Below, piece after piece: positions 27,872 through 37,209 of a DNA stretch of 64,000 nucleotides. The translations under genes were made by a program, and so were the position numbers. How positions within the stretch are numbered: position 1 is the stretch's first letter; the number at the start of each line of letters is the position of its first letter. Source of the stretch: Palsa-1392 sp036490335. GTDB lineage: Bacteria > Verrucomicrobiota > Verrucomicrobiia > Chthoniobacterales > UBA10450. Where the stretch lies: NCBI GenBank assembly GCA_036490335.1, contig DASXEB010000004.1, positions 124,001 through 188,000 of the forward strand. The letters run 5' to 3'. The notes under the pieces were generated by a model that was given only the letters and a program-made list of their open reading frames with translations, was not told the DNA's origin and made no database searches.

Positions 27872-28278
27872 TTCCCGCCTTGTTGAGTGAAGGCGGGAAG
27901 ATTCTTCACGCCGGCGAGTTTGAGCGCGTCCATCACTTTGATGATGATTCCGAAGGAAGCCTTCGTGTCCGCTTTCAGGACTAACGAAGCGCGCCGCTCC
28001 GCGGAAAGATTCGTCACCGCGGTTTGCAATTGATCGACCGCGATCGCGTGGCCATCGAGTTTCAAATTATCCTCGGCATCGACGGTCACGATCGCGTGCT
28101 CGAGCTCGGCCGGTTTCGAGACCGAAGTTTTCGAGGAGGGCAGATTGATCTGCACCTGCGGCTGATCTCTTTTGAAAGTGGTCGAGACGACGAAAAAGAT
28201 GAGCAGAATCGTCAGGATATCGACGAGCGAAACGATGATGATCGCGGGCGCGCGTCGGCGGCGAACGGCAAACTTCAT
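27868..28278 (-). CDS. ExbD/TolR-family biopolymer transport protein
   Basis: 136 residues. A short cytoplasmic start (MKFAVRRRRAPAIIIVSLVDILTILLIFFVVSTTF) contains the single membrane helix with the essential Asp in LVDIL, followed by a periplasmic domain. With ExbB/TolQ it forms the proton channel that energises TonB or TolA. It is the third gene of a tonB-like - exbB - exbD - def run on the minus strand, 21 bp after exbB with a motif copy in the gap (28281-28289). It differs clearly from the two ExbD copies at 43-45 kb. Confidence 0.9.
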   Translation of the reverse strand: MKFAVRRRRAPAIIIVSLVDILTILLIFFVVSTTFKRDQPQVQINLPSSKTSVSKPAELEHAIVTVDAEDNLKLDGHAIAVDQLQTAVTNLSAERRASLVLKADTKASFGIIIKVMDALKLAGVKNLPAFTQQGGK

Positions 28279-28299
28279 CGGCCTAACGAGTCGGCGGCA

Positions 28300-29013
28300 T
28301 CAGGCAAACGGCGCAGTCGCCGGCGCGGGCGTGGAGCGCATCGGCGGCTCGTCGCGGTTGATGCGGCCGTAATAACATTTCGCGAGCAGGTCGGAGACGA
28401 GCGATTCCATTTCCACCGACATCACTTCCACTTTCTTGGAAAAATAACTGAACGCGATCAGGCACGGGACCGCGATGGAGAGGCCGAAAATGGTCGAGTT
28501 CAGCGCCTCGGAAATGCCGAGCGCGATGCCTTTCGTGTCGGCGCCGCCGGAGCTGAGGCCGAGTCGCGCGAAAACGTGCACGAGACCGGAGACCGTGCCG
28601 AGCAATCCGAGCAAGGGCGCGATGCCGGTGATGACTTCGAGCGCGAGAATACCTTTCTCGAGCTGCACCATTTCGTAACGCGCGCGCGTCTGCACGGCCT
28701 CGACATTTTCGGAACGCGGCCAGCGCAAATGTGTCAGCGCGACCGAGGCGACGCGCGCCAGGGGCGAAGGATTTGTCTGTACGATGCGCATGAGGCGTTC
28801 CGGACTCGCGCCCGGCACGAGCAGTTCGATCTCGCTCTCGATCACGAGCGGAAGGACAACTTTTTCGCGCAACGCGACCGCGCGCAAAATCATGATCGTG
28901 ACCGCGACGATCGAGCAGCCGAGAAGCGGCCAGATGAAAATTCCGCCGCGGCCGAGGAAGCTGTAAATGCCTTCCATCGCGCCGGGCGAATCGACGAGCA
29001 AAAATTGCGTCAT
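28300..29013 (-). CDS. ExbB/TolQ-family proton channel protein
   Basis: 237 residues with three membrane helices: FIWPLLGCSIVAVTIMILRAVAL near the start, and a pair around GILALEVITGIAPLLGLLGTVSGLVHVF and LNSTIFGLSIAVPCLIAFSYFSKKVEV. The APLLGLLGTVSGL segment is the family signature. It forms the pentameric channel around ExbD. It overlaps the upstream TonB-like gene by 4 bp (29010-29013). No TonB-dependent receptor is nearby, so the partner is unknown; a Tol-like role in envelope integrity is as likely as nutrient uptake. Confidence 0.92.
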   Translation of the reverse strand: MTQFLLVDSPGAMEGIYSFLGRGGIFIWPLLGCSIVAVTIMILRAVALREKVVLPLVIESEIELLVPGASPERLMRIVQTNPSPLARVASVALTHLRWPRSENVEAVQTRARYEMVQLEKGILALEVITGIAPLLGLLGTVSGLVHVFARLGLSSGGADTKGIALGISEALNSTIFGLSIAVPCLIAFSYFSKKVEVMSVEMESLVSDLLAKCYYGRINRDEPPMRSTPAPATAPFA

Positions 29014-30008
29014 TGGTTGGCGAAAATCGTGAAGGATTCCTCCATTGTAAAGTGACCCTCGGGCAAGGTCGGGAGCAGGTCCTCGGGAATCGGCGGAAAT
29101 TTCGTCTCCTGGATCGAGCGCAACGCGATCCCGGCGGTCGCTTCACTCGTCGTGTTTTCGGTCATGTGCATGTTCGCCACGCTGCCGTCGGGAGCGATGT
29201 CGAAAGTGATCGTGGTCGTGCCGATAACGACGAGATCGCGGCGCGAATTAATGTAGTAATACCAGCGCGAGCCGATCGCGTCCTCGAGCGCTTTCTTGTA
29301 ACGGCCAAGCGGCGTCCCAACCGCATTAACGGCCGAGCGACCGCGATTATTGATCCCGCCGCGAATGACCGTCTGTTCCTGGAAATCGCGATAATCGGAA
29401 GCCGGTTTCGGCGGCGCCTCCGTCGGCTCGGGAGTCGAGGTGTCGCTCGGCGTCGGAACGGCCTGCTCTTCCGGCGTCATTGAAGGCGCGGGAATCGGCG
29501 TCGGTGTTTGCGCGAGCAACGCATACATATCCGGCGACGGCGTCGGCGTAACCGACGGCGACTCGTTAGGCGTGGCCGTCGGCATCGGCGTCGCCTTGGG
29601 TTTCGGCTGCGGCTGCGCGCCTTTCTGCTCGAAAGTTTGCTCGTGCGTTTCGAGGTTCATCTGCGGCCGATCTTTTCCATCCTGGCTGGGCAGATAATTC
29701 TGGTTCTGGGCCGCTTTCGTTGCCGCGGCGATCGAATTTTCATTCGCCTCGAAAGTCTTTTCGTTAGGCGCAATCGCGGATTTGTTCGCCGGATCGACCG
29801 TCGTCATCATCGTGTTTTTCGGCGCGAGCGGCGGCGGCGTCGCTTCCGGCTCCTGCATGATGGTCAACTGATCGGGCGTGTCATTTTCTTCCGGCGCCGC
29901 CTTTTCGTTCTCGCTGAATGCGACGAGCGAGAGCGCGACCAGAAAATGGAGCAGGAGCGAGGCGAGCACTGCCCACCCCACTTTTCGCCGTTCCCAATTT
30001 CTTTCCAT
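29010..30008 (-). CDS. TonB/TolA-type energy transducer
   Basis: 332 residues. One N-terminal helix (WAVLASLLLHFLVALSLVAF, with the conserved Ser-His spacing in LLLHF) anchors it in the inner membrane. A long Pro/Thr/Glu-rich spacer (about 40-210) should span the periplasm. A C-terminal TonB_C-like domain holds LGRYKKALEDAIGSRWYYY and TTITFDIAPDGSVANMHM. The combination GSRWY... with a following exbB-exbD pair resembles a TolA/TonB hybrid. It is the first gene of the four-gene run ending in def. Confidence 0.82.
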   Translation of the reverse strand: MERNWERRKVGWAVLASLLLHFLVALSLVAFSENEKAAPEENDTPDQLTIMQEPEATPPPLAPKNTMMTTVDPANKSAIAPNEKTFEANENSIAAATKAAQNQNYLPSQDGKDRPQMNLETHEQTFEQKGAQPQPKPKATPMPTATPNESPSVTPTPSPDMYALLAQTPTPIPAPSMTPEEQAVPTPSDTSTPEPTEAPPKPASDYRDFQEQTVIRGGINNRGRSAVNAVGTPLGRYKKALEDAIGSRWYYYINSRRDLVVIGTTTITFDIAPDGSVANMHMTENTTSEATAGIALRSIQETKFPPIPEDLLPTLPEGHFTMEESFTIFANQ

Positions 30009-30089
30009 GGTTGCTTCGTCTTCGCGCGGGAATGGACTGGCAGCGTCGTGCGCGTCGGATTCAGCGAATTTTTTCCGCGGGAAATTATC

Positions 30090-30959
30090 TCACCTCCGGC
30101 GCGCTGACAAACGGCGCGGTGCGGTCTTGCGCGCGTGATGGAAAAGATATTGCTGCGCGTAACCGCCGTGTTCGCCGAAATATTTTGCGCTGAATTTTTC
30201 TAACTCGTTAGGCCGAAATTTGCGCCGGCGCGGGAAATATTTTTCGCGCAGGACGCGCTCGACCCAGACGTCGATCGGGAAAGCGCGCAGCCGTTCGTAG
30301 GCAAAAAGCATGACGCAGTTTGCGACCTTCGGGCCGACGCCCGGCAGTTCGCACAGCCGCGTGCGCAATTCCTTGTCCGGCAAAAGGGCGAACTGTTCGA
30401 GATTCACGTTGCCGCTCGCGACCAGACGCGCTGTCGCGAGCAGATTCTTTGCGCGGTAGCCAAGCGCGCATTCGCGCAAGACTCGTTCGTCGAGCGCCGC
30501 GATGCGTTCGGCGGTTGGATAGGAATGCAGCGTGATCTCGCCTAACGAGTGCGCTTTTCCAAACCGTTCCCGCAAGGCGCGCGAGATTTGGCGAATGTGC
30601 GCGACCTGTTTCATCGACGAGGTGATGAACGTGGCCAGGCATTCCCAGCGCGGCTGCCGCATGATGCGCAGCCCGCGGCAATAACTTCGCGCCGCATTCA
30701 TCGCCGGGTCGTCCGGCAATACCGCGCAGATCGCGGCCAGCGGGTGATCGAGCGCGAAATAATTTCGGACGATTTGCCTCGCCGATTTTGGCCTAACGAG
30801 AAGCTCGGCGCCGCGTTGTTCGACATAAACGGCGCGCTCGCCAATCGTCCCGGCGAATCCTTCGCCTGACGAATCCCAATGAAAGACCTGCCCGGAATCG
30901 AGCGTCAGCGCGAGATCGAAATCGGGCGCGGCATTTTTTTGCAGAGGCTCGTTTTTCAT
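30090..30959 (-). CDS. 8-oxoguanine DNA glycosylase, OGG1/AlkA superfamily
   Basis: About 289 residues from the ATG at 30959; a GTG at 31019 would extend it by 20. It should excise oxidised guanine and nick the AP site. The OGG_N-like N-terminus (LTLDSGQVFHWDSSGEGFAGTI) precedes the HhH-GPD domain. LCELPGVGPKVANCVMLFAYERLRAFPIDVW carries the catalytic Lys after GVGP and the Asp in FPID, as in human OGG1. The OGG1 type is less common in bacteria than MutM. It is divergent from the symporter gene, 71 bp apart. Confidence 0.88.
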   Translation of the reverse strand: MKNEPLQKNAAPDFDLALTLDSGQVFHWDSSGEGFAGTIGERAVYVEQRGAELLVRPKSARQIVRNYFALDHPLAAICAVLPDDPAMNAARSYCRGLRIMRQPRWECLATFITSSMKQVAHIRQISRALRERFGKAHSLGEITLHSYPTAERIAALDERVLRECALGYRAKNLLATARLVASGNVNLEQFALLPDKELRTRLCELPGVGPKVANCVMLFAYERLRAFPIDVWVERVLREKYFPRRRKFRPNELEKFSAKYFGEHGGYAQQYLFHHARKTAPRRLSARRR

Positions 30960-31029
30960 CGCAGACCGGGGCCATTCTAACCGCGCAAATTTCTTTGCGC
31001 GCTCCGCGAATTCTGTCACCTAACAATCC

Positions 31030-32646
31030 GTGGACGCGCGCCTTTTCATCGACGCCGGAGTGCTGCTCCTTTACTTCGTCACCATCATTTCGATCGGCCT
31101 GCGCATGGGCCGGCGCGAGGAAAATCTGGAAGATTTTGCGCTGGGCGGCCGGCGCATTCCGTGGTGGGCCGTGCTTGCGTCGATCATCGCCGCGGAGACG
31201 AGCGCGAGCACATTTTTCGGCGCGCCCGGCGAAGGCTTTTCGCTCCGCAATTACACCTACCTGCAGCTCGCGTTAGGCACCATCATCGCGCGCGTGCTCG
31301 TGAGCTACATTTTCATCAAGCCGTACTACGACTTCAAAGTTTTCTCGATCTACGAATATCTCACCCTGCGTTTCGGCAGCGGAACAAAAAACGCGGCCTC
31401 CGCCGTTTTCATGATCACGCGCGTCCTCGCGTCGGGCGCGCGGCTTTACGTCGCAGCGATCGCGCTCGTTTTGATCTACGAGCTGCTCGCGGGCGGGCGG
31501 CCCGATCAACGCGAGACGCTCCTTATCTATATAGGCGCGTCGGTCGTGCTCGTGATCATCACCGCGATTTACACCACGCTCGGCGGAATCAAGGCGGTCG
31601 TCTGGACCGATTTCATCCAGGCTTCGATCATGATGGGCAGCGCGCTCGTCGCGCTCGTGCTGCTTTACGTTTCGATTCCGGGCGGCTGGGCGAAAATCTC
31701 GGCGCTGCACGGCGGTTTTCATTTTTCGGATTTGATCAGCACGGGACTCGATCCGGCCAAACACGGCTGGGAAAAATGGAAAGGAATGTTCGAGATCGAA
31801 TACACGATTTTCGCCGGACTTTTCGCCTCGACTTTTGTGACAATGGCGACCCACGGCACCGACCAGGACATGGTGCAACGCATGCTCACCGCGCCCGACA
31901 TTCGGCGCAGCCGGCGCTCGCTCATTTTCTCCGGCCTCGCCGATCTGCCGATCGCGTTCACCTTTCTCAGCATCGGCGTTTTGCTCTGGACGTTCTACCA
32001 GACGCACCACGATCCGACGCTGCCGAAAACTCCTAACGAAGTTTTTTGCCATTACGTTTTGCACGAAATGCCGGTCGGCCTGCGCGGCCTGCTCATCGCG
32101 GGAATTTTCGCGACCGCGATGGGTTCGCTCAGCACCGCGCTGAATGCGCTCGCGACCAGTTTCACCCGCGACTGGTATCAAACTTACATCCGGCCGGGCG
32201 CGGACGATCGGCAAAGCCTGCGCGCGGTCCGCTGGGCGACGGTCGCGTTTTCCGTCCTCATGATCGCGGTCTCGTCCGGCACCTCGTATCTCGTGATCGT
32301 TTATCCGAATCTGCGCATCATTCCGATCGCGCTCGGCATTTTCGGCTACACCTACGGCTCATTGTTAGGCGTTTTTCTCGCCGGCATGTTCACAAAAACG
32401 CGCGGGAACGATCGCGGAAACATCTTCGCCATGATCGCTGGCTTCGTCATCGTCGCCATCCTGAGCGGGTTGCCTAACAATGTCGCCCACATCATCGGCG
32501 GTCCGCATTTCAACTTCTACGTCCAACCCGGCTGGCTTCCGGTGATGGAATTTCCCTGGTGGATTTGCTTCGGCACGATCGTCACTTTCCTGGTGTCGGT
32601 TTGTTTCCGGACGAGTCGCGCGCGCGCTCCGCTTGCAACTGCTTGA
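31030..32646 (+). CDS. Sodium/solute symporter (SSS family)
   Basis: 538 residues, starting at a GTG. About 13 membrane helices can be traced. Family landmarks are YFVTIISIGLRMGRREENLEDFALGGRRIPWWAVLASIIAAETSASTFFGAPGEGF, with the Na+-site Ser/Thr, GGIKAVVWTDFIQ, and ATMAT-like HGTDQDMVQRMLTA. It imports a sugar, amino acid, sialic acid or similar solute with Na+. The substrate is not readable. Exact motif copies are absent, but four one- or two-mismatch copies (31270, 32032, 32362, 32471) lie in this gene, which may show decay or partial acquisition. Confidence 0.9.
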   Translation: MDARLFIDAGVLLLYFVTIISIGLRMGRREENLEDFALGGRRIPWWAVLASIIAAETSASTFFGAPGEGFSLRNYTYLQLALGTIIARVLVSYIFIKPYYDFKVFSIYEYLTLRFGSGTKNAASAVFMITRVLASGARLYVAAIALVLIYELLAGGRPDQRETLLIYIGASVVLVIITAIYTTLGGIKAVVWTDFIQASIMMGSALVALVLLYVSIPGGWAKISALHGGFHFSDLISTGLDPAKHGWEKWKGMFEIEYTIFAGLFASTFVTMATHGTDQDMVQRMLTAPDIRRSRRSLIFSGLADLPIAFTFLSIGVLLWTFYQTHHDPTLPKTPNEVFCHYVLHEMPVGLRGLLIAGIFATAMGSLSTALNALATSFTRDWYQTYIRPGADDRQSLRAVRWATVAFSVLMIAVSSGTSYLVIVYPNLRIIPIALGIFGYTYGSLLGVFLAGMFTKTRGNDRGNIFAMIAGFVIVAILSGLPNNVAHIIGGPHFNFYVQPGWLPVMEFPWWICFGTIVTFLVSVCFRTSRARAPLATA

Positions 32647-32751
32647 TCAGTTCGCCGCCGCCAAGTTGATCGGGACGACGCGAGATCACGGCGCGGCATT
32701 GCGTTCTGCGGCACTGGCGCATGGTACCGCTTTCTCGCAAATTAGAGGCGC

Positions 32752-33447
32752 ATGAGAAACGAAAAGATCGCGCTCGTCACGGGCGCAAACAAAGGCATCG
32801 GCTTCGAAGTCGCGCGACAACTCGCTCGCCTCGGTTGGCACGTCTTCCTCAGCGCCCGCAACGTCGAAGCCGGACGCGGTGCCGCGAGCAAAATCACTGA
32901 AGGGCGGGTCGACTTTCTCGAGCTCGACGTTTCCCAACCGGAAAGCATGCGGCGCGCTGCCGACGAATTATCGCGTGCGATCGACCGGCTCGATGTCCTG
33001 ATCAACAACGCCGGGATTTGCCTCGACGAAGACAAAAGCGCCCTAACGACCACGCCGGAAATTTTCGAGACTACGCTGCGTACCAACGCGCTCGGCCCGT
33101 GGCTCGTCGCGCAGACTTTCCTTCCGTTGCTGCGGAAGAGCGCCGCGCCGCGCATCGTCAATGTCTCGAGCGGTGGCGGCCAGCTCGCCGATGGCGCCGA
33201 CGGTTGGGCGCCGGCCTACTGTGTTTCGAAAACGGCGTTGAATGGCGTCACGGCGCAGCTTGCCGCCGCTCTCCCGAAATTCGCCGTCAACAGCGTCTGT
33301 CCGGGCTGGGTTCGCACCGACATGGGCGGCGAGAACGCCACCCGCTCGGTCGGCGAGGAGCGTCCGACATCGTCTGGGCTTGCGGTCGAAGCGCCGCATG
33401 ATCTCACCGGCAGATTCGTCAAGAATCGCAAAGTGATTCCGTGGTGA
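32752..33447 (+). CDS. Short-chain dehydrogenase/reductase (carbonyl-reductase-like)
   Basis: 231 residues, classical SDR. The cofactor loop TGANKGIG (about 10-17), NNAGI, the active-site Ser in VNVSSGGGQ and the YCVSK catalytic pair are present. PGWVRTDMGG follows. The NKGIGFEVARQLARLG pattern matches carbonyl-reductase-like SDRs of plants and bacteria that use NADPH. The substrate is unknown. It stands alone between the symporter and the convergent aspS, with a motif copy (33464-33472) in the 26-bp gap to aspS. Confidence 0.9.
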   Translation: MRNEKIALVTGANKGIGFEVARQLARLGWHVFLSARNVEAGRGAASKITEGRVDFLELDVSQPESMRRAADELSRAIDRLDVLINNAGICLDEDKSALTTTPEIFETTLRTNALGPWLVAQTFLPLLRKSAAPRIVNVSSGGGQLADGADGWAPAYCVSKTALNGVTAQLAAALPKFAVNSVCPGWVRTDMGGENATRSVGEERPTSSGLAVEAPHDLTGRFVKNRKVIPW

Positions 33448-33473
33448 GCGAAGGATCAAGCTCGCCTAACGAA

Positions 33474-35246
33474 CTATTTTCGCGGCTCGACCGGTCTGAT
33501 TCCGAGATCGCGCAATTGGTCCGGGTCGACTTCGCTTGGAGACTGCGACATCAAATCCTGCCCGCGATTTGTTTTCGGGAATGCGATCACGTCGCGAATC
33601 GATTGCGTGCCGCAAATCAGCATCACGAGCCGATCCAATCCGAGCGCGATCCCGCCGTGCGGCGGGGCGCCGAGTCGAAAAGCACGAAGGAGATGACCGA
33701 ATTGCCGCTCCGTTTCCTCACTCGTTAGGCCGAGCGCGGCGAACATCTTTGCCTGCAAATCGCGCTCGTGAATCCGAATGCTGCCGCCGCCAATCTCGAC
33801 GCCGTTGAGGACAACATCGTAGGCTTCGGCGCGAATTTTCCCGAATTCGTTAGGCTGATCGAGCAGCGGCGCATCTTCCATTTTCGGTCGCGTGAATGGA
33901 TGATGCATCGCGCTCCATTTTTTCGTCGCCGGGTCGAGTTGGAGGAGCGGAAAATCGGTCACCCAAAGGAAATCGAGCTTATCGGGATCATTCGTTAGGC
34001 GCTGGATTTCTGCGACACGCAGCCGCAGTCGGCCGAGCACTTCGCAAGCGACCGACCATTGATCGGCGGCGAACAAAATCAGGTCGTCATCTTCGATCGC
34101 GAGTTTTTTTTGCAACGCTTCCTTTTCGCTTTCCGAGAAAAATTTCGCGACCGCCGACTTCCACTCGCCGTTTTCGATCTTGATTGAGGCAAGGCCTTTC
34201 GCTCCGAACTTTTTCGCGAGCGCTTCCAGCTCGTTCATCTGGCCGGTCGTTAGGCCGGCAAAATTTTTCGCGTTGATCGCCTTGACCACTCCTCCGTTTT
34301 CGAGCGCGCCGCGGAAAACCTTGAAAGCACTGTTGCGAAAATCTTCGCTGAAATCGACGAGCGGAAGGGCGAACCGCCGGTCCGGCTTGTCGCTGCCAAA
34401 CGTGTTCATCGCGTCGCGGTAAGTCATGCGCGGGAACGGCGTCGCGATCTCCACTTCGCGTGTCGCGCGAAAAATCGCGCTCAGCATTCCCTCGGTCAGC
34501 GTGAGGATGTCGTCCGGCCTAACGAATGATGCTTCGATGTCGATCTGGGTGAATTCCAGCTGCCGGTCGGCGCGAAGATCTTCGTCGCGAAAACATTTCG
34601 CGATCTGAAAATATTTCTCGAGGCCGCCGACCATGAGCAGTTGTTTGTATTGCTGCGGCGCCTGCGGCAGGGCGTAAAATTTCCCGGGCCAAATCCGGCT
34701 CGGCACCAAAAAATCGCGCGCGCCTTCCGGCGTGCTCTTGGAGAGAATGGGCGTTTCGATTTCCAAAAAGCCTTCACGGTCGAGATAGTCGCGGGTCGCT
34801 TTGGTCACGCGATGGCGCAGGCGCAGATTGCGCGCGAGCGCCGGGCGGCGCAGATCGAAATAGCGGTAGGTCAGTTGCAGGTCTTCATCTTTAACTTCGC
34901 CATCGAGCGGAAACGGCGGGACATCGGCGCGATTGAGAATTGTTAGGCTATCGACGATGACTTCGATCTCGCCCGTGGGCAGATTGGCATTCGCCTGGCC
35001 GGTCAGGCGCGGCGCGACGCGGCCACTAACTTGAGTCACGTCTTCGTGCCGCAACGAATGCGCGCGCGTCGTCACTTCCGCGTTTTCTTCCGGGCGAAAA
35101 ACAATTTGCGTCAGCCCTTCGCGATCGCGCAGGTCGATGAAGATGACGCCGCCCAGATCGCGCCGCGAATTGACCCAGCCGGCGAGCGCGACTTGTTCGC
35201 CGGTGTCATGAGCGCGAAGAGCGTTGCAGTTGTGCGTCCGATACAT
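33474..35246 (-). CDS. aspS: Aspartyl-tRNA synthetase
   Basis: 590 residues, the bacterial type with an inserted GAD domain. The anticodon-binding OB fold (ALAGWVNSRRDLGGVIFIDLRDREGLTQIVF) opens the protein. Class II motif 2 is in FRDEDLRADRQLEFTQIDIE, and motif 3 is in GGIALGLDRLVMLICG. YRTHNCNALRAHDTG at the start is family-typical. Bacterial-type AspRS lengths are about 590, so it is complete. Whether it is discriminating or also charges tRNA-Asn cannot be told. Five exact motif copies fall inside it. It follows hisS by 49 bp, a frequent pairing. Confidence 0.96.
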   Translation of the reverse strand: MYRTHNCNALRAHDTGEQVALAGWVNSRRDLGGVIFIDLRDREGLTQIVFRPEENAEVTTRAHSLRHEDVTQVSGRVAPRLTGQANANLPTGEIEVIVDSLTILNRADVPPFPLDGEVKDEDLQLTYRYFDLRRPALARNLRLRHRVTKATRDYLDREGFLEIETPILSKSTPEGARDFLVPSRIWPGKFYALPQAPQQYKQLLMVGGLEKYFQIAKCFRDEDLRADRQLEFTQIDIEASFVRPDDILTLTEGMLSAIFRATREVEIATPFPRMTYRDAMNTFGSDKPDRRFALPLVDFSEDFRNSAFKVFRGALENGGVVKAINAKNFAGLTTGQMNELEALAKKFGAKGLASIKIENGEWKSAVAKFFSESEKEALQKKLAIEDDDLILFAADQWSVACEVLGRLRLRVAEIQRLTNDPDKLDFLWVTDFPLLQLDPATKKWSAMHHPFTRPKMEDAPLLDQPNEFGKIRAEAYDVVLNGVEIGGGSIRIHERDLQAKMFAALGLTSEETERQFGHLLRAFRLGAPPHGGIALGLDRLVMLICGTQSIRDVIAFPKTNRGQDLMSQSPSEVDPDQLRDLGIRPVEPRK

Positions 35247-35295
35247 GTTGGCGAAAGCGGCCTGTCATTGTGAGCGAAGGTTGCGAGGTCGCAAG

Positions 35296-36537
35296 TCAGG
35301 ACAAGGCCTGACCGATGTGCCGCAAAAGGTTCTCGTTAGGCAAAAGCGTTTCTTCCCGCGAGGCGATCGATTTGATTTTTACCGCGGGCCATTCGTCGCC
35401 GAAAAGAATGGCGAACTTCGCGCCTAACGACTCCGCAGTCTGGAATTGCCTGCCGACCTTCGCGGGCGCGGCCGGGTAATCGACCCGCCAGCCCGCTTCG
35501 CGAAGTTGCTGCAAATAACGGAGCGCATCGGCGCGTCGATCTTCCTTTGCGATCACGAGGTAAAGATCGAGTGCGCTTTGCTGCCTAACGAATTCGTCAA
35601 GCCTCCCGAGCGCGCTGGAATTGCCTTTGATCAATTCGCCGAGCACGACGTCGCCCATTGCGAAACCGACCGCCGGCAGCGTGATGGCGTTGTCGCTCAA
35701 CTGCGCGATCAGCTTGTCGTAGCGACCGCCACCGGCGATTGCGCGCAGCTTCGCGCCGCGATCGAAAACTTCAAAAACAACCCCGGTGTAATAGGCGAGC
35801 CCGCGCACAACCGAGAGATCGATCTTCACGAAATCGGCGAGGCCGCGCTGGCCCAGGCTTGCGACCAGTTGCTCGAGTTTTTCGCTCCGTCCGCCGCCCT
35901 CGAGCACTTCGAAAACCGGATCGGCTAGCGGGCCGAGTCGTACGGCTGTTTTCTCGCGCGGCTCGCGTTCGCTCTTGTCGATCACGCTCAGTAGTTCTGT
36001 CCAGCGTTCGTCGGGCACACCTTCTTTTTTCAAAAGCTCGGTCCAGAATTCGCGATCGCTCAGCCTAACGACGAAGTCGTCAGACGAAAAGCCGAAGCCG
36101 CGCAACAAATCGATCGCGAGCGCGATCAGCTCTGCGTCCGCGCCTAACGACTCGTCGCCGACAATGTCGCAATTGAGCTGGAAATGTTCGCGCAGACGGC
36201 CGCGCTGCTGTTTTTCGTAGCGGAAACATTGCGGAATCGAAAACCACTTGAGCGGCTTGCGAAATTCCCGCTCGTGCGCCGCGACGACGCGCGCGAGCGT
36301 GGGTGTGAGCTCGGGCCGGAGCGAAACTTCGCGGTCGCCTTTGTCGATGAAATTGAAAAGTTGGGTGACGATCTCCGGGCCGCTTTTTTTCTGATAAAGC
36401 TCCGTCGGTTCGAGGACCGGACCATCCCACTCGACAAAACCGTAGCGCCGGCAGACCTCGCGCCAGCGGGCGAAAATGTAATTGCGCGCCGCGCAGTCGT
36501 TAGGCAAAAAATCGCGGAAGCCGGGCAGCGGTTGCAT
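35296..36537 (-). CDS. hisS: Histidyl-tRNA synthetase
   Basis: 413 residues, class II. MQPLPGFRDFLPNDCAARNYIF, motif 1-2 regions EWDGPVLEPTELYQKKSGPEIVTQLFNF and PQCFRYEKQQRGRLREHFQLNCDIVG, and the histidine-binding RGLAYYTGVVFEVF are diagnostic. The C-terminal anticodon domain ends in ALS. LRPELTPTLARVV resembles the eukaryotic-like or archaeal-type HisRS form, slightly divergent from E. coli. Exact motif copies at 35333, 35422, 35583, 36063, 36142 and 36497 make this one of the densest genes. It is upstream of aspS in the same direction. Confidence 0.95.
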   Translation of the reverse strand: MQPLPGFRDFLPNDCAARNYIFARWREVCRRYGFVEWDGPVLEPTELYQKKSGPEIVTQLFNFIDKGDREVSLRPELTPTLARVVAAHEREFRKPLKWFSIPQCFRYEKQQRGRLREHFQLNCDIVGDESLGADAELIALAIDLLRGFGFSSDDFVVRLSDREFWTELLKKEGVPDERWTELLSVIDKSEREPREKTAVRLGPLADPVFEVLEGGGRSEKLEQLVASLGQRGLADFVKIDLSVVRGLAYYTGVVFEVFDRGAKLRAIAGGGRYDKLIAQLSDNAITLPAVGFAMGDVVLGELIKGNSSALGRLDEFVRQQSALDLYLVIAKEDRRADALRYLQQLREAGWRVDYPAAPAKVGRQFQTAESLGAKFAILFGDEWPAVKIKSIASREETLLPNENLLRHIGQALS

Positions 36538-36680
36538 CGCTCTGACAAAGTTTGCCTAACGAAAGGGCCGAACCCTGCTCAGTCTTCGAACTAATGGATG
36601 AGGTTGAATAAAGACAACCGATAACAGGTCGGAAAAAAGCACAACGGAGATCATCCGTTCAACCAAACCAAAGGACAAAC

Positions 36681-37124
36681 ATGAAAGAAAACAGATTAAT
36701 AAAAATGTGCGTGGCCGGTGCGGCTTGCGCGCTCCTCGGAACGGCGCTGGCCCAGGACGCCAGCACCACCACGACGACGACCGCCGGCGCGGCCGGGACG
36801 ACGAGCACAAGCGTGAGCACGAGTTCGATGAACGGCACGGGCACGATCGCGACTTTGTCGCCGGGCGGCAACGTCCTCGCGATGCGGACGACGACGACCG
36901 CGCAGCCGACGATGTTTTATTACACGCCGCAAACGGTCGTGGTCGATCCCGCTGGCAACACGGTCCAGTTCACTTCGCTGCGACCGAACATGCCAGTGAC
37001 CTACACTTACACGAAAAACGGCGACCACATGGTGATCACGAAAGTCACTCTGCAGCAGCCGATCTCATTCTACGAAAAGAAGGAGACAACCACGACGACG
37101 ACCACGACAAAGCCGAATCCCTGA
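36681..37124 (+). CDS. Secreted threonine-rich protein of unknown function
   Basis: 147 residues. A signal peptide (MKENRLIKMCVAGAACALLGTALAQ) is followed by a Thr/Ser/Gly-rich stretch with a run of six Thr. A small domain comes next (PTMFYYTPQTVVVDPAGNTVQFTSLRPNMPVTYTYTKNGDHMVITKV), then a second Thr run to the end. The middle resembles small periplasmic beta domains seen near stress proteins, but I cannot name a family. The 143-bp leader upstream has few features apart from a motif copy at its left end (36554). It is followed by another motif copy (37136). Confidence 0.72.
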   Translation: MKENRLIKMCVAGAACALLGTALAQDASTTTTTTAGAAGTTSTSVSTSSMNGTGTIATLSPGGNVLAMRTTTTAQPTMFYYTPQTVVVDPAGNTVQFTSLRPNMPVTYTYTKNGDHMVITKVTLQQPISFYEKKETTTTTTTTKPNP

Positions 37125-37209
37125 CGGCGAATCGCTCGTTAGGCAAAATTGCGGGGCGTCCGCGAAATTTTTTTTCGCGGGCTTCCCGGTGAACAGACGA
37201 GCGCGGATC